Assembly: GCA_018399255.1 (NCBI GenBank)
Contig: JAGYPA010000020.1
Span: 1-59,854 of the forward strand
DNA: 59,854 nucleotides
Source: Spirochaetales bacterium
GTDB taxonomy: Bacteria; Spirochaetota; Spirochaetia; JABMQR01
Reading direction: 5' to 3'
Below, piece by piece: positions 27,015-37,174 of the stretch. A program made the position numbers and the translations under genes. Numbering within the stretch: position 1 is the first letter of the stretch; each line of letters begins with the position of its first letter. The notes beneath the pieces were generated by a model. It did not search any database and was not told the DNA's origin. It saw only the letters and a list, made by a program, of their open reading frames with translations.

Positions 27015-28043
27015 CAGGGCGTCCCTGTTAATCCACGAAACGGGCTTTTCCCCAGTCAGGACCCTTTTTACTTCCATAGCCGCCTTAGCCTGCAGCTCAG
27101 AAAAAGACCCCTCAGAATACCATGCACAATGCGGGGTAAAAATCACGTTCGGCATCTGCAGCAGCGGATCATCGGCTCGTATCGGCGGCATCCCGTCGAC
27201 AATATCGAGCCCGGCTCCGCTGATCATCCCGGAAGCCAACGCTTCGACAAGGGCTTCGTTATCTATCAGTTCGCCCCGACCGACATTAATAATATAGGGC
27301 TGCTTTTTCATCGCCCTGAAAGCACTTCTGTCAATCATATGGTAATTGTCTTTCGTATAGGGAGCATGAATAATGATAAAGTCACTTTCAGCATACAGCT
27401 GCTGCAGCGACCGCTTCTGTGCCGTAGCGCCCGCCGCTGCCGCATCAGCCCGGGCATCAGTCCAATCATCATTCCGTGCATAGAGCTGAACATCGTCCAG
27501 AACGAATGGATCATAGAAAACAATCGATCCCGGCTCAGGAGCTATGGTAGAGAGCGTTCTTGCAGTCAGCCGACCGATTCTGCCAAATCCAATAATGCCA
27601 AACACCGAACTCTGCAAGGGTTTTATCGGCCGCAGCGCCGGGGCATTATGAATCAGCTCAGTTCTTACCTGATAATCAGACTGAAACAACTTTCGGGAGC
27701 AGGCAAATAGAAGTGACAGCGCATGATGGGAGACTTCGCTGAGACAGTAGTCAGGAACATTGGCAACCATGATCCCCTGCTCACTTGCTGCATCCACATC
27801 AATAATATCAGGACCGATGCCATGCTTGACAATAATTTTGCACTTCCTCAATTTGCCGATAGTACTCCGGGTCATGGTTTTACCGTTGGTGACAAGAACC
27901 GCGTCGGCATCTTCAACCAGCGGGACAGCCTCATCGGGATCCATGCACTGATACTCAAGAACCTCAGCCCCGACAGGTTCTAGAATGCTCCGTGCAACAG
28001 CGATATTCCCGAAGGTATGATCTAACACAACAACCTTATACAC
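27003..28043 (-). CDS. D-isomer-specific 2-hydroxyacid dehydrogenase
   Basis: 346 residues. The catalytic domain flanks a Rossmann domain with GFGRIGR near residue 150. NVGRGELIDNEALVEAL holds the conserved arginine region, AGLDIVDG the glutamate region and TPHCAWYSE the catalytic histidine; the order matches CtBP/phosphoglycerate-dehydrogenase relatives. It probably reduces a 2-keto acid or oxidises a hydroxy acid produced from the deoxy-sugar substrate of the cluster. It lies 8 bp after the SDR at 28052-28837 in the same direction. Confidence 0.88.
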   Translation of the reverse strand: MYKVVVLDHTFGNIAVARSILEPVGAEVLEYQCMDPDEAVPLVEDADAVLVTNGKTMTRSTIGKLRKCKIIVKHGIGPDIIDVDAASEQGIMVANVPDYCLSEVSHHALSLLFACSRKLFQSDYQVRTELIHNAPALRPIKPLQSSVFGIIGFGRIGRLTARTLSTIAPEPGSIVFYDPFVLDDVQLYARNDDWTDARADAAAAGATAQKRSLQQLYAESDFIIIHAPYTKDNYHMIDRSAFRAMKKQPYIINVGRGELIDNEALVEALASGMISGAGLDIVDGMPPIRADDPLLQMPNVIFTPHCAWYSEGSFSELQAKAAMEVKRVLTGEKPVSWINRDALTIS

Positions 28044-28051
28044 GAAAACTC

Positions 28052-28837
28052 CTATTCTTCAACAACATTGATCATCATGCCGTTGTTTATCATAATTCCG
28101 CCTTCAACAAATATGGTTGACCCGGTAACATAGTCAGATTCTGAAGAGGCCAGATACACCGCTGCATGGGCCATATCCTCGACGGTTCCCCACCGGTGAA
28201 GCGGGATAATCTTGTTCAGTCGATCCACCAGACCCGGAAACATCTCAACCTGCTTCTTATTAATATCCGTTATTACCGCTCCGGCAGCAATGGTATTGAC
28301 GTTTATACCGTATTCTGCCAATTCCAGCGCCATCACCTTGGCAAGCATTTTTATACCGCTCTTAGAAATACTGTACACACCCTGAGTAGCATTCGGCACT
28401 TCCTGATTGAAGGAGGTAACAAAAACAATTTTTCCGGATATATTGTTGTCTACGAAATATCGCCCCATCACCTGGCCTATATTAAAAGATCCCAGCAGAT
28501 TGGTATCCATCTGATAGCTCCAGGCTTCAGGGGTAATCTCCAGAAACGGCTGCATATCGACAACCCCGGCGTTCCCGACAAGAATATCCAGCTGATGGGA
28601 GGCAGTCGCTTCGGCTATCATACGTTCGACATCAGCCCGTATCCCGACATTCGCCTGAATTGCCTCAGCGGCGACCCCGAGGTCCTGCAGGATTCCGACC
28701 GTCTCTTCAGCCGCGGCTCTGTTACCGACATAGTTAAGCACTACATTGCATCCCTCTTTTGCCAATCCGATGCAGATACCTTTTCCAATACCCCTGCTTC
28801 CGCCTGTTACCAGAGCCCACTTATCCTTCAGCCTCAT
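28052..28837 (-). CDS. Short-chain dehydrogenase/reductase
   Basis: Start chosen at 28837 (MRLKDKWALVTGG): the AAGGAG upstream is 7 bp away, while the two earlier ATGs are too close to it or lie upstream of it. TGGSRGIGKG cofactor loop, VGNAGV, VTSFNQ catalytic serine region, YSISK tyrosine-lysine pair and C-terminal IFVEGGIMI. Glucose-1-dehydrogenase-like SDR. In an L-rhamnose-type pathway an SDR oxidises either the sugar or the keto-deoxy acid; which step is unknown. Confidence 0.85.
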   Translation of the reverse strand: MRLKDKWALVTGGSRGIGKGICIGLAKEGCNVVLNYVGNRAAAEETVGILQDLGVAAEAIQANVGIRADVERMIAEATASHQLDILVGNAGVVDMQPFLEITPEAWSYQMDTNLLGSFNIGQVMGRYFVDNNISGKIVFVTSFNQEVPNATQGVYSISKSGIKMLAKVMALELAEYGINVNTIAAGAVITDINKKQVEMFPGLVDRLNKIIPLHRWGTVEDMAHAAVYLASSESDYVTGSTIFVEGGIMINNGMMINVVEE

Positions 28838-28928
28838 TTCCATTCTCCTTAAAATGTAATCTTGCAAACGTAATCCTTATGTTTATTGCTGCTGCACATA
28901 TTACGCCGCAAACGCGTAGTCCCGCAAT

Positions 28929-29726
28929 CTATTCGGCAACCTTGCCGTTCGGATGATTTTCGAAAACCCTTGGATCATACAAAGGGATAATAATATCCGC
29001 TTCCGCTGCAATACGCTCGTATGCATCGAGAGCTTCATACATACTTTCATTGATGCCTATCGGCCAACGCTCTGTAATATTCTCGTAATAGAAAAAGCTG
29101 TCACTGGCTATAACCTTCCCCTTGGAAGAATCAATCTTCACCGCCACTGAAGCCCGATGATGCACCCCGGTCCAGAAAGTGTCGATCCCTTCGACAACCG
29201 TATCCTCATCTTCAAGCAGAACAACTCTATCCCACGCCTCGTGAAGCAGATAGTCCAGATTTTCCTTTGGAATGCACATTTCCCTGGTGTCATGGGGATG
29301 ATTTTTATACCTGGGGGACAGCAGCTCAGTCCACCCCTTCCTTGACAGACAGAATCTGGCATTGGGAAACATATTCACATTCCCGATAGAATATGTTTGA
29401 AAGGGAGTTACCACAACATAATCAACATCTGCCGGCGCAATACCGAGAGACGCTAAAGCATTTTCCACATATTCATCCTCATCGATAAAAAGCCCTGCAT
29501 CTTTACCAAACAGCTTAATCCATGTATCAGAGAGAAACTTACGCTTTCCCGGGGCCGGTCCGGTATTAATAACGACAATCGAATTATCATCCCGGGCCAC
29601 CACCATATTAAGCGTCAGCGGCAGCAGACCGTCATTGGAAACCGCATCAAATTTTTCCATCCAGAACACTTCCCAGGCCGGTACATTGAATCGGCCTAAC
29701 CGCAATACATCAACTGAAAAACTCAT
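28929..29726 (-). CDS. Metallo-beta-lactamase-fold protein lacking the HxHxDH motif
   Basis: Start chosen at 29726 (MSFSVDVLRLG) with GGAG upstream; an earlier ATG at 29798 would add a repeat-rich leader. Fold markers are NMVVARDDNSIVVINTGPAP (strand with the TGP turn) and FPNARFCLSRKGWTELL, as in AHL-lactonase-like MBL proteins. Where the zinc motif HxHxDH should be, the protein has TPFQTYSIGN, and the later histidine segment reads TGVHHRASVAVKI. A sugar-lactone hydrolase role would suit this cluster, but with the ligands missing the chemistry is open. Confidence 0.75.
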   Translation of the reverse strand: MSFSVDVLRLGRFNVPAWEVFWMEKFDAVSNDGLLPLTLNMVVARDDNSIVVINTGPAPGKRKFLSDTWIKLFGKDAGLFIDEDEYVENALASLGIAPADVDYVVVTPFQTYSIGNVNMFPNARFCLSRKGWTELLSPRYKNHPHDTREMCIPKENLDYLLHEAWDRVVLLEDEDTVVEGIDTFWTGVHHRASVAVKIDSSKGKVIASDSFFYYENITERWPIGINESMYEALDAYERIAAEADIIIPLYDPRVFENHPNGKVAE

Positions 29727-29763
29727 ATCTGCTCCTTCTCCCTCTCCCTTTTCTTCTCCCTCT

Positions 29764-29822
29764 CCTGACAGAGGCCTGACAGAGTCCTGCCAAGTCATGC
29801 CAGAGGCCTGCCAAGTCCTACC
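29764..29822. repeat. 10/11-bp tandem repeat at the gene junction
   Basis: Units cctgacagagg, cctgacagagt, cctgccaagt, catgccagagg and cctgccaagt run from 29764 into the stop codon of the dehydratase gene (29818-29820). A pyrimidine-rich ctccttctccctctccctt tract precedes it. Confidence 0.85.
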
Positions 29823-30950
29823 AGATCGGCACCGGCTTCACACCAGTCGACAACTCAGGATTCAGTTCATAACCGAACCCGGGCGTATCCGCAACTTCCA
29901 CAAATCCGTTTATCGGAATCGGCTCATGAATAAAATGGGGTGATCCGCCATCTGCATAAACATCGATATACTCTGCAATTGGCGAAACCGTACTGCTGAT
30001 AACCGCGTGATACGGCACGCAGCCGGAGCCATGCGGAATAACCGGGATATTATAGGCTGATGCCATCGCACAGATTTTTTTGAAGGCGGTAATTCCACCG
30101 GTTCTGCCGATATCGGGCTGAAGGATGTTAACACAATTCTTTTCTATCAGCTCCCTGAACCCATAGTGGGTAAACTCATGTTCACCCCCGGTAACAAGAA
30201 TGCCCATGGGGTTGAGAATATCCTTCAGTCTCCGATAACCATCGTAGAACTCGGGCATCAGCGGCTCTTCAATCCATCGTATAGCATAATCTTTAAGCTT
30301 GTGCGCCATGAGGATCGTATACTCTTCATCCCAGGACATATAACAGTCGAGCATTACATCCCTTCATAGCCCATAAGATCTCTTGCCTTCCTGACAAAGC
30401 TTTTCATTCTCGATCAATTCCTTCCCGACCATCTTGAGACCATAGGCATAGCCAGTTGACATCCTTGAATGAACGCTCGACATGCTTCTGATGGCATTTC
30501 CAGTAGCGTAGACTTTGATTTTGTCGCGAACTCCTTCCGATAAGCTTGTAGACCGGCAGTTCAGCAATTTTTACCGACAAGATCGTAGAGGGCAGTATCC
30601 ACCGCACTCAGCGCTTCAACAGCAATGCCTTTTCTGCCGAAGGGGAGAGAAGCCCGGCACAGATGATATCCCACAAATATTCCACATTAAAAGGGTCTCT
30701 ATGAAGCAGCAAAACAATGTAGACCTCATTTATGATAACCGCAGCAGCAGCCTTGCCTCGCCGGCCTGCGCCATACCCGTACTGCCCGGTATCCGCGGTA
30801 CGCGTTTCATCCGTCGTCATGGGATACATCCAGGTATCTCTGGTTTTCTTATATTTTGATAACAGGACATCTGGCAGGCTACTTCAGTTTTCGTCAGCCA
30901 GATTCCGCCATCTGATACGTCAACGCCTCAACTTTACAATCTTTTGCCAT
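29818..30950 (-). pseudogene. Enolase-superfamily sugar-acid dehydratase (L-rhamnonate dehydratase-like), frameshifted
   Basis: The C-terminal 178 codons (29818-30354) are open: MLDCYMSWDEEYTILMAHKL and RWIEEPLMPEFYDGY (acidic metal ligands), VTGGEHEFTHYGF, LQPDIGRTGGITAF, IPHGSGCVPYHAV with the catalytic histidine, and DTPGFGYELNPE at the end. Upstream, SAVDTALYDLVGKIAELPVYKLIG and KVYATGN occur in other frames, and the start MAKDCKVEALTY is at 30950. The overall order matches RhmD. Several indels, few if any substitutions creating stops. Confidence 0.8.
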
Positions 30951-31038
30951 ATTCCCCACTTCCCGAGCCGATTTGAAAAATGCTTCACAATATTTAGGCA
31001 TCCTCCTCGATAGAGTATTCTCCATCCCTGTGAAAACT

Positions 31039-31397
31039 TCAATCCATATGAAATACTTCAGGAATCAATATATCAAATACCGGCTTATTGTTTTCCTGTT
31101 CCAGAATGCCGCTCATGTAATCCTGCCATTTCCGGCCGATTTCTCTCCAACTGTAGCCAGGTCGAGAGAGCGGCTGCAGTCTTCCGATTCAAAATAGGCA
31201 TAGAGATCGGTACCCTTCATGAATATCAGCACACCTTTATTCCCCGCCTGCTTATGCCAAGCCTGCGTCGCATCACACAGCATCCGCCCTTCGGTGGGCG
31301 GCGGATCGATATCGACATTGCTGAAACTGTACATCAAAAGCTGATGCTTTCGTGCGTATTCCTGTTCTTGCCTGCTTTACATTTCATCCCGAAACAT
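31039..31397 (-). pseudogene. L-rhamnose mutarotase (RhaM)-like, frameshifted
   Basis: GTDLYAYFESEDCSRSLDLATVGEKSAGNGR is followed in other frames by SGILEQEN, KPVFDI and a terminal PEVFHMD-type end at 31039, the pattern of the RhaM/DUF718 family that interconverts sugar anomers. At the 5' end EQEYARKHQ fits the family's first helix. This is one of the better clues that the cluster handled L-rhamnose or a related 6-deoxy sugar. Confidence 0.7.
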
Positions 31398-31513
31398 TAT
31401 TCTTTCCATACCGCTTTCCCCGCTCGCATTACCCTTTTCGTGAGAAAAAATCCTGATCCCTCCGCTATGCCGGATACCGGAAGATCAGGCCGCCAGTCTA
31501 AATTATCAGTTGA

Positions 31514-31584
31514 GGCTCTTGCAAAAAGCAAGAGCGACGTTTTGGAGCCAATTTCAAAAATGCGAAGCATTTTGAAATTGGCTC
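31514..31584. repeat. Double-hairpin repeat, copy 2
   Basis: ggctcttgcaaaaagcaagagc (31514-31535), then a 41-bp hairpin 31544-31584 with arms gagccaatttcaaaaatgc / gcattttgaaattggctc. Inverted order relative to copy 1. It sits just after the stop of the binding-protein gene (31588-31590) and may act as a 3' structure for it. Confidence 0.9.
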
Positions 31585-31587
31585 AGT

Positions 31588-32610
31588 TTAGAATACTTCT
31601 TTGAAATCGTCGATATTATCCATATCAAACTGATATACACCGCCAAGATAGATAAGTCCGTTACTTACACCCTTCTTCCTCTTCTTCAATCGTATAGGGA
31701 TCCTAGTCTGCCGGCATCGTCCCCGCCGGGCGCACCGGTTATTGCTCCTGTTGCCATATGATAGCTTATGTAGGCGTTGATATATCCGAGATCACGTGGG
31801 GTTCCACAGTCCAAACGCCTTACAGGAACCATTTTTCACATAGTCTGACATTTCACTGGGAAGTCCGAGACCGGTAACTCAATTTTATCAATCTTGCCTT
31901 CATCGGCACAGCTCTTGCTGTTGCCGCAAACACCAACCGTTGTCGGGCCAGAGATACCTTTTCAGATCGGGATAGGATCTGAACAGTCCCAACGCCTCAT
32001 TTGTAGCTTTTTTCTTCTGATCATCACCATAGACAACGGCAGCCAGCTCGATGTCCTTGTAGGGCCGGATCATTCTCGAGAGCTTTCTTTCATGAAAGAA
32101 ATCCAGGTGAGTTCTGGTTAGCCATGGTAGACGCAGCACTGAGAATAGCAATTTGCCCCTTCCGCCAATGAGATCGCTGATCATTTTCAATTCCTGGTCA
32201 GCACCAATAGATTCGAGGATGCCGGCAGAACTGATATGTGCCTGCTGTCCGGTACGGTTCCCGACTCCCAGCCGTTTACCATAATTCCTGCATCCAGCTT
32301 TTTGCAACCGGCTGCAGAGCCTGCGGATCATTTGCTACATAGGTTATTGCATCAAATCTGCTGGGCTATCAGCTGTTCCATTATCTCGATTCGCCCTGCC
32401 GTCGGCTGTTCGGGACCACGATAGACCGATTCAACATCCAGTTCAGCTATGCCTCATCCCACTCTTCTTTGATTGCATCGAAAATGGATTTCCAGATTTT
32501 TCACCAGCAACGCTATCGGGGTTTCATCTTCCTGGGCAGCAGCTGCCATTGCGGAATCCCGGAAGCCATCAGGATCACCTATAATCAGAGAAAATAATTC
32601 GCTTGAACAT
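31588..32610 (-). pseudogene. Rhamnose-type ABC substrate-binding protein (RhaS-like), frameshifted
   Basis: Pieces in changing frames: DVESVYRGPEQPTAGRIEI, NDPQALQPVAKK-like NDPQALQP, MVNGWESGTVPDSR, ELKMISDLIGG, AYKDIELAAVVYGDDQKKK, EALGLFRSYPDLKG and the end FDMDNIDDFKEVF. These match cluster-B sugar-binding proteins of the CUT2 family. The expected signal peptide is not readable after the ATG at 32610, so the 5' end is damaged too. Confidence 0.75.
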
Positions 32611-32723
32611 ATTCAACTCCTTTTAACAGATTTCATCTGTATTTTTCTCTAACGAAGAAAGCTTCTTTTTGACCTACATTTGCGACAATTGCTTCCTTCT
32701 TTTTGTAATCAGAAATTATATTG

Positions 32724-33650
32724 TTAAGTGATTATGGAAATAATCAGCAGGCTGCCAGTTATGACAAGCATGTACTGCCCCGGCACATTGTTTAATCCCA
32801 ATCCGTAGCGCAAGGTCCTGGATAAAAAAACGTTGTCAGAACCACCGCCCACATTTCCCTTCCCGCCGGTCATCACGACGCCTCCCAGAATTACAATAGT
32901 AATAATTTCTATCTCAAAACCTGTTGCAAGGTTAGCCGTATCGTGCCGGATCCTAGAGGAGAGGAACACCCCCGGCTACAAGCTGATACCAGACCTGAGA
33001 TTAAGAAGGTGTGATAAAGTGTTATTTTTGCCACACAGGAAGTCCTGAGGCAACACAGCTGCTCTGGAATTCAGTCCCATCGCATGGATCATCCGCCCCA
33101 ACCGTGTTTTGTGCAGGATAATTCCCGCAATAATTCAGACAGCAGGATAAAGAAGAGCAGGGAAAATGAATAGGGGTTCCCGGGATATAGCCCCTTAATC
33201 GATAACTGGAACTGTTTGAAAGCCCCGAAACAGCCTGATCACCAAGAATAACGTAAGCAAGTCCCCCGATAGAAGGTAAATGTCGGGCGGTCACGATCAT
33301 CGCAGGAAGATTGAATTTTGTTATCACCAGGCCATTCAGCAAAGCCCGCAGGCGCTTCCTACCAGCAGCGCGATATTGAACGAGATCCAGACGGGGTCCC
33401 GCCTGCATGGCGACTCCCATCACCGAGGAGGAAAAGGCCATTACCGAAGCCACGGACAGGTCGATATTTCCCGTCATAATACCGTAGGTCATTATCAGGG
33501 CGACAATTGCCTTCTCGACAAAATGAATGTCATGCATCGAATATATTCCGGTAGGTAGCAGCGTTCGTCGTTATGCCGAACGTCAAGAGAATCAGCAGAA
33601 ACAAAAAAGATCAGAAAAGTTTCCCATTTCAGCCTAAACTTACTTTTCAT
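32724..33650 (-). pseudogene. CUT2 sugar ABC permease (first of two), frameshifted
   Basis: EKAIVALIMTYGIMTGNIDLSVASVMAFSS (the GGIDLSVG motif of RbsC/RhaP permeases), LPAMIVTARHLPSIGGLAYVILG, NLATGFEIEIITIVILGGVVMTGG (equivalent of GYELDAIAAVVIGG) and a hydrophobic C-terminus. Start MKSKFRLKWE at 33650 overlaps the stop of the upstream permease (ATGA). Several indels. Confidence 0.75.
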
Positions 33651-34633
33651 ACTGGCCCCCTTTCAATTGCTTTCTTGTAGCTTTTGTCAACGCTGACTTT
33701 ATCGAGAATAATAGCAATTAAAACAATGGCAATCTGTTTAGGCCGCTTTCCAGAAGGGATATGGGCAAGATTCAGGGCGTTATTGTCACTCCTATGATAA
33801 CAGCCCCGATCAGGACGCTCTACAGCACTGCCGGATCCTCCGGTACTTTGCCCCCGAGAATCGCAGCGGTTATTACGACAAACTCAAACCCTGTTGCCGA
33901 GTCCGCCCGTGCCGAGGTAGCGGGAGACCCACAATACTCCCCAGGCCGGCCAGGTGGCCCATTCAGGACATAGACTAAAAAGGTGACCTTTTTGACATTG
34001 ATGCCAACATATTCCGCACCTTGCACGTTGCTGCCAACCGCAAAAGATATTTCGTCCGAATTCGCAGGTATAGTTAAGCACGTAATAAAACACGACACAC
34101 AATTACCGCAATGAGAATCAGGTTGGGAATGCTTATCGTAGTATCTCTGGTAAAATTTTTGTAGGCTTCAGAAAACTTGTCGGCACTGATCCAGGTCCCC
34201 TTCTGAGAATGATACCGACAATGAATGTCAGGCCCCTGAAAATATTCATAATTCTTCTGTGGCTAAAATTATGGCATTGATACCGATTCCCACAATCAGG
34301 AAACCGTTCAGGCCCCAGGAAACTGCCAAAAGCAATGCCCATCAGAACGTCGCAAAAGGCGATATGCTCCAATTATTAAATAATTATCGCAACAACCATG
34401 CCGGTAAAGGCCAAAGTTGGTTTCCACCGAAATATCGATTCCTTCTGTTACAATTACCATCATGCCAATTGCCATTATTGCCAGAATGGGACATCAACGG
34501 CTATGTCATGCAAATTATCCATGGAAAGAAATACGGAGCCCGAAAGCTGATTATTACTACCGTGACCAGCAGTACCATGAAGATGCTCAGCTCTCTGGAT
34601 CTTCCTAATTTACGCAGCAGTTCATTTTTTCAT
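33647..34633 (-). pseudogene. CUT2 sugar ABC permease (second), frameshifted
   Basis: The start at 34633 reads ATG then six A bases; with five the product would be MKNELLRKLG. Later pieces: NGFLIVGIGINAIILAT, VGSNVQGAEYVGINVKKVTFLVYVLNG, SATGFEFVVITAAILGGKV and the C-terminus QIAIVLIAIILDKVSVDKSYKKA. RbsC/RhaQ-like. The stop overlaps the start of the next permease gene, so the original operon was tightly packed. Confidence 0.72.
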
Positions 34634-34650
34634 ATCAGCTCGCTCCCTGA

Positions 34651-36121
34651 TCACTTGAAGCTAATGCCAAGGTAAGTATTTTTTCCTCCCGGCTTCATCA
34701 GCATTGAAAAAGCCTTTAACTTTTCCGCGGGTGCATAACGAGGAATCCCGTCGGACATAATGAGAATTTCCCGGAAGTTCCGACGATATCATGATAACCG
34801 CCAGGCCGTCATTTGCGAGACCATCCATAATGGTGTACAGCTGCCTTAAGGCAACATCAATCCCCTTCGCTGCCTCATCGAGGATGATGATTTTTGCATC
34901 TGTCACCAGACACTTGGCCAGGGATACTTTCTGCTTGTTCCCCGACAGGCTCATGGTGAGCTGCTGAAACAGCCTTAATCTGCAGCTGATCAATCTGTTT
35001 TATCCCTCCAATTGTTCTTCGCGTGTATCGAACCAGACTCCGGCGGCTGTATTTTTTCAAGTTTGCCAGGGTTATATTTCCAGCTATGGGAAAGTCCAGT
35101 ATCAATCCCTCAGCATCTCGCTCCTCTGACAGGTAGGCAATCCCGTGTTCAAGAGCTTTTGCGGGATTATCAATCTTCACCTCCTGTGCATGGAGGAAAA
35201 TCTTCCCGGAATCCGGAGGATTGAGCCCGAACACGGCCTTCATCTCAGTTCATCCATTCCGGATAAGACCGTAGACCCCCAGGATTTCCTTTCTGATTGA
35301 AAATGACACATCCTGAATTCGACCCTTTTCGATAGTGATTCCACTCGCAATACTTCCTCACCCAGAGAGCAGGGGGGGTCTTGGGAAACAGACTGGAAAA
35401 CCTCTGCCGACCATCATGCGTGTATCAGCTCTGGCCTGCTCGACCGCCTTGCATCTTTTGTTGCAATAACCTGACCGTCACGAAGGTGGTAACTCTGTCT
35501 GCAACCTTGAAAATATCATCAAGGCGATGAGAAATGAATAATATCGACTTGCCGTCAGCTTTCAGACGGTTGACAATAGAAAGTCGCTTATCAGATTCCA
35601 TCATGTCAGGCAGCCGTCGGTTCGTCCATGATAATCCTCGCATTGACGGAGTGAGCGCTCAAGATCTCCACCAGCTGCCGTTCCAAAACTCAGGCCCTGA
35701 ATCCTTGTCGTGGTCGGCCTTATCGATGCATCAAGCTCCTGCAGCAGTTCACTGCGTCCCCGCATACTTTTCCAATTGATCTTCCTGGTAAAACGATGGA
35801 TTACGATGCCGTAAAAATATTTTGCGAACATTCATATCAGGAAATGTCGTAGGTTCCTGATATATGGCAATAATTCCTCGCTTCAAGGCGTCATAGGTAC
35901 CTTTCCAGACAAAGTGTTCTCATCAAGATAGATATCCTCCTTGCCGGCTGGATGACCCCGGTCATGATTTTCACCAAAGTCGATTTTACCAGCCTGCCCT
36001 TCTCCGATAACTGCATGGACCTCCCGCCTGCAGATCAATTGATGCATCTTTGAGAGCAACAACGCCGGGGTACCATTTGATATATTTTCGTTTTTGAGAA
36101 TAATAGGGTTTTTTCTACCAT
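34651..36121 (-). pseudogene. CUT2 sugar ABC ATPase (double ABC domain), frameshifted
   Basis: Readable parts: GKSTLVKIMTGVIQP (end of Walker A of domain 1), the domain-1 D-loop/H-loop segment KSILFISHRLDDIFKVADRVT, FGLNPPDSGKIFLHAQEV, AYLSEERDAEGLILDFPIAGNITLANL, LSGNKQKVSLAKCLV (signature of domain 2), IIILDEAAKGIDVAL (Walker B) and a C-terminus MLMKPGGKNTYLGISFK. Layout of RbsA/RhaT. Numerous frame changes. Confidence 0.78.
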
Positions 36122-36178
36122 ACAGACATCACCTTCATTGCGTTACTTCCTGATTGTTTCACTACTCCTTGAACTCCC

Positions 36179-36230
36179 CACCTGAATCTCCCACCTGAAT
36201 CTTTCACCTGAATTTTTCACCTGAATTTTT
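36179..36230. repeat. 13-bp tandem repeat between ATPase and SDR genes
   Basis: Four units: cacctgaatctcc, cacctgaatcttt, cacctgaattttt, cacctgaattttt. Confidence 0.9.
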
Positions 36231-36277
36231 CAAATGTTATGGCTGGATACGGATCTCTCATGCTTTCTCAATCCTTT

Positions 36278-36992
36278 TCAATCCATTATCAGACCGCCGT
36301 TAACATTAAGCGTTTCACCGGTTATATAGTCTGGCCTGTGGTGAGTGTCAGTATTGCCTCAGCATTCCCTTTGCTTCGGCAAATCGATGCAGAGGGATTT
36401 TGTCGATGAGGGACTGCTGAATTGTATTGTCCCAGGAGTCGGTCATCGGTTCTGCAGGACCCGAGCAACACAGCTTTACATTGATATTGAGATCCGCCAA
36501 TAGAGTGCCAAAGATCGGGTAAGCGTAATAACACCGGCTTTAGATGCGGCATAGTGGGCCCCCAAACTGTCCGCCCTCCTTACCGGCATTTGAGGCAACA
36601 TTCACTATCTATACCAGATTTGGTGTTTTTTCGAGCTTGAGCGCATGCTGAGCAGTCAGGAATACCGCTTTCAAGTTGACATTCATCATCATATCCCAAT
36701 CAAGTGACGTGATCGAAGAAAATCTTTCCAGGCTGGCATCCCGGCACAATTGCAAAGCAGATCCAGCCGCCCCCAACGCTGTTCACCCGCGAAGAAAGTC
36801 GCTGTATATCAGCCTCAAGGGCCACATTGGTCATTATAAACCTGTATTGCACATCTTTACAGTCTTCACGGCTGCTATTTGAAAGATCAGCTCCAATTAC
36901 CAGATACCCTGCCTGTATAAGCAGCTCTGTCACTGCGTAGCCGATTCCGCTGTTGGTCCCGGTTACTAAGGCTATGCCTCACCACTGCTCAT
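36278..36992 (-). pseudogene. Short-chain dehydrogenase, frameshifted
   Basis: First gene of the broken cluster. It starts MSSGEA at 36992 after AGGAG, shifts frame, then reads ALVTGTNSGIGYAVTELLIQAGYLVIGAD, and ends YITGETLNVNGGLIMD-like at 36278, the standard SDR C-terminus. The catalytic region is scrambled. An L-rhamnose or L-fucose 1-dehydrogenase would fit the context (inference). Confidence 0.7.
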
Positions 36993-37026
36993 ACGTTCTC
37001 CTGTTTCGTTTTGGTAAGATATACTG

Positions 37027-37056
37027 ATATGTTACCATATATTTTTACGTTGTCAA
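37027..37056 (-). promoter_or_regulatory. Promoter and candidate GntR operator of the rhamnose-type cluster
   Basis: Minus strand TTGACA (37051-37056), 16-bp spacer, TAACAT (37029-37034). A palindrome with arms atatg / catat around ttac (37027-37040) covers the -10, a plausible site for the divergent GntR protein. Confidence 0.5.
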
Positions 37057-37138
37057 TCAGTGAATTAAAAACAACTATTCATGAGGGTTTAAACGACACC
37101 GCCAGAGATTTGCGCAGTAAACGGATTTTAATTTCTTG

Positions 37139-37168
37139 TTGATTTATTATAATAAGTTGCTGTATACT
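37139..37168 (+). promoter_or_regulatory. Possible promoter of the gntR-type gene
   Basis: TTGATT (37139-37144), 18-bp spacer, TATACT (37163-37168). Confidence 0.4.
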
Positions 37169-37174
37169 CGTTGC

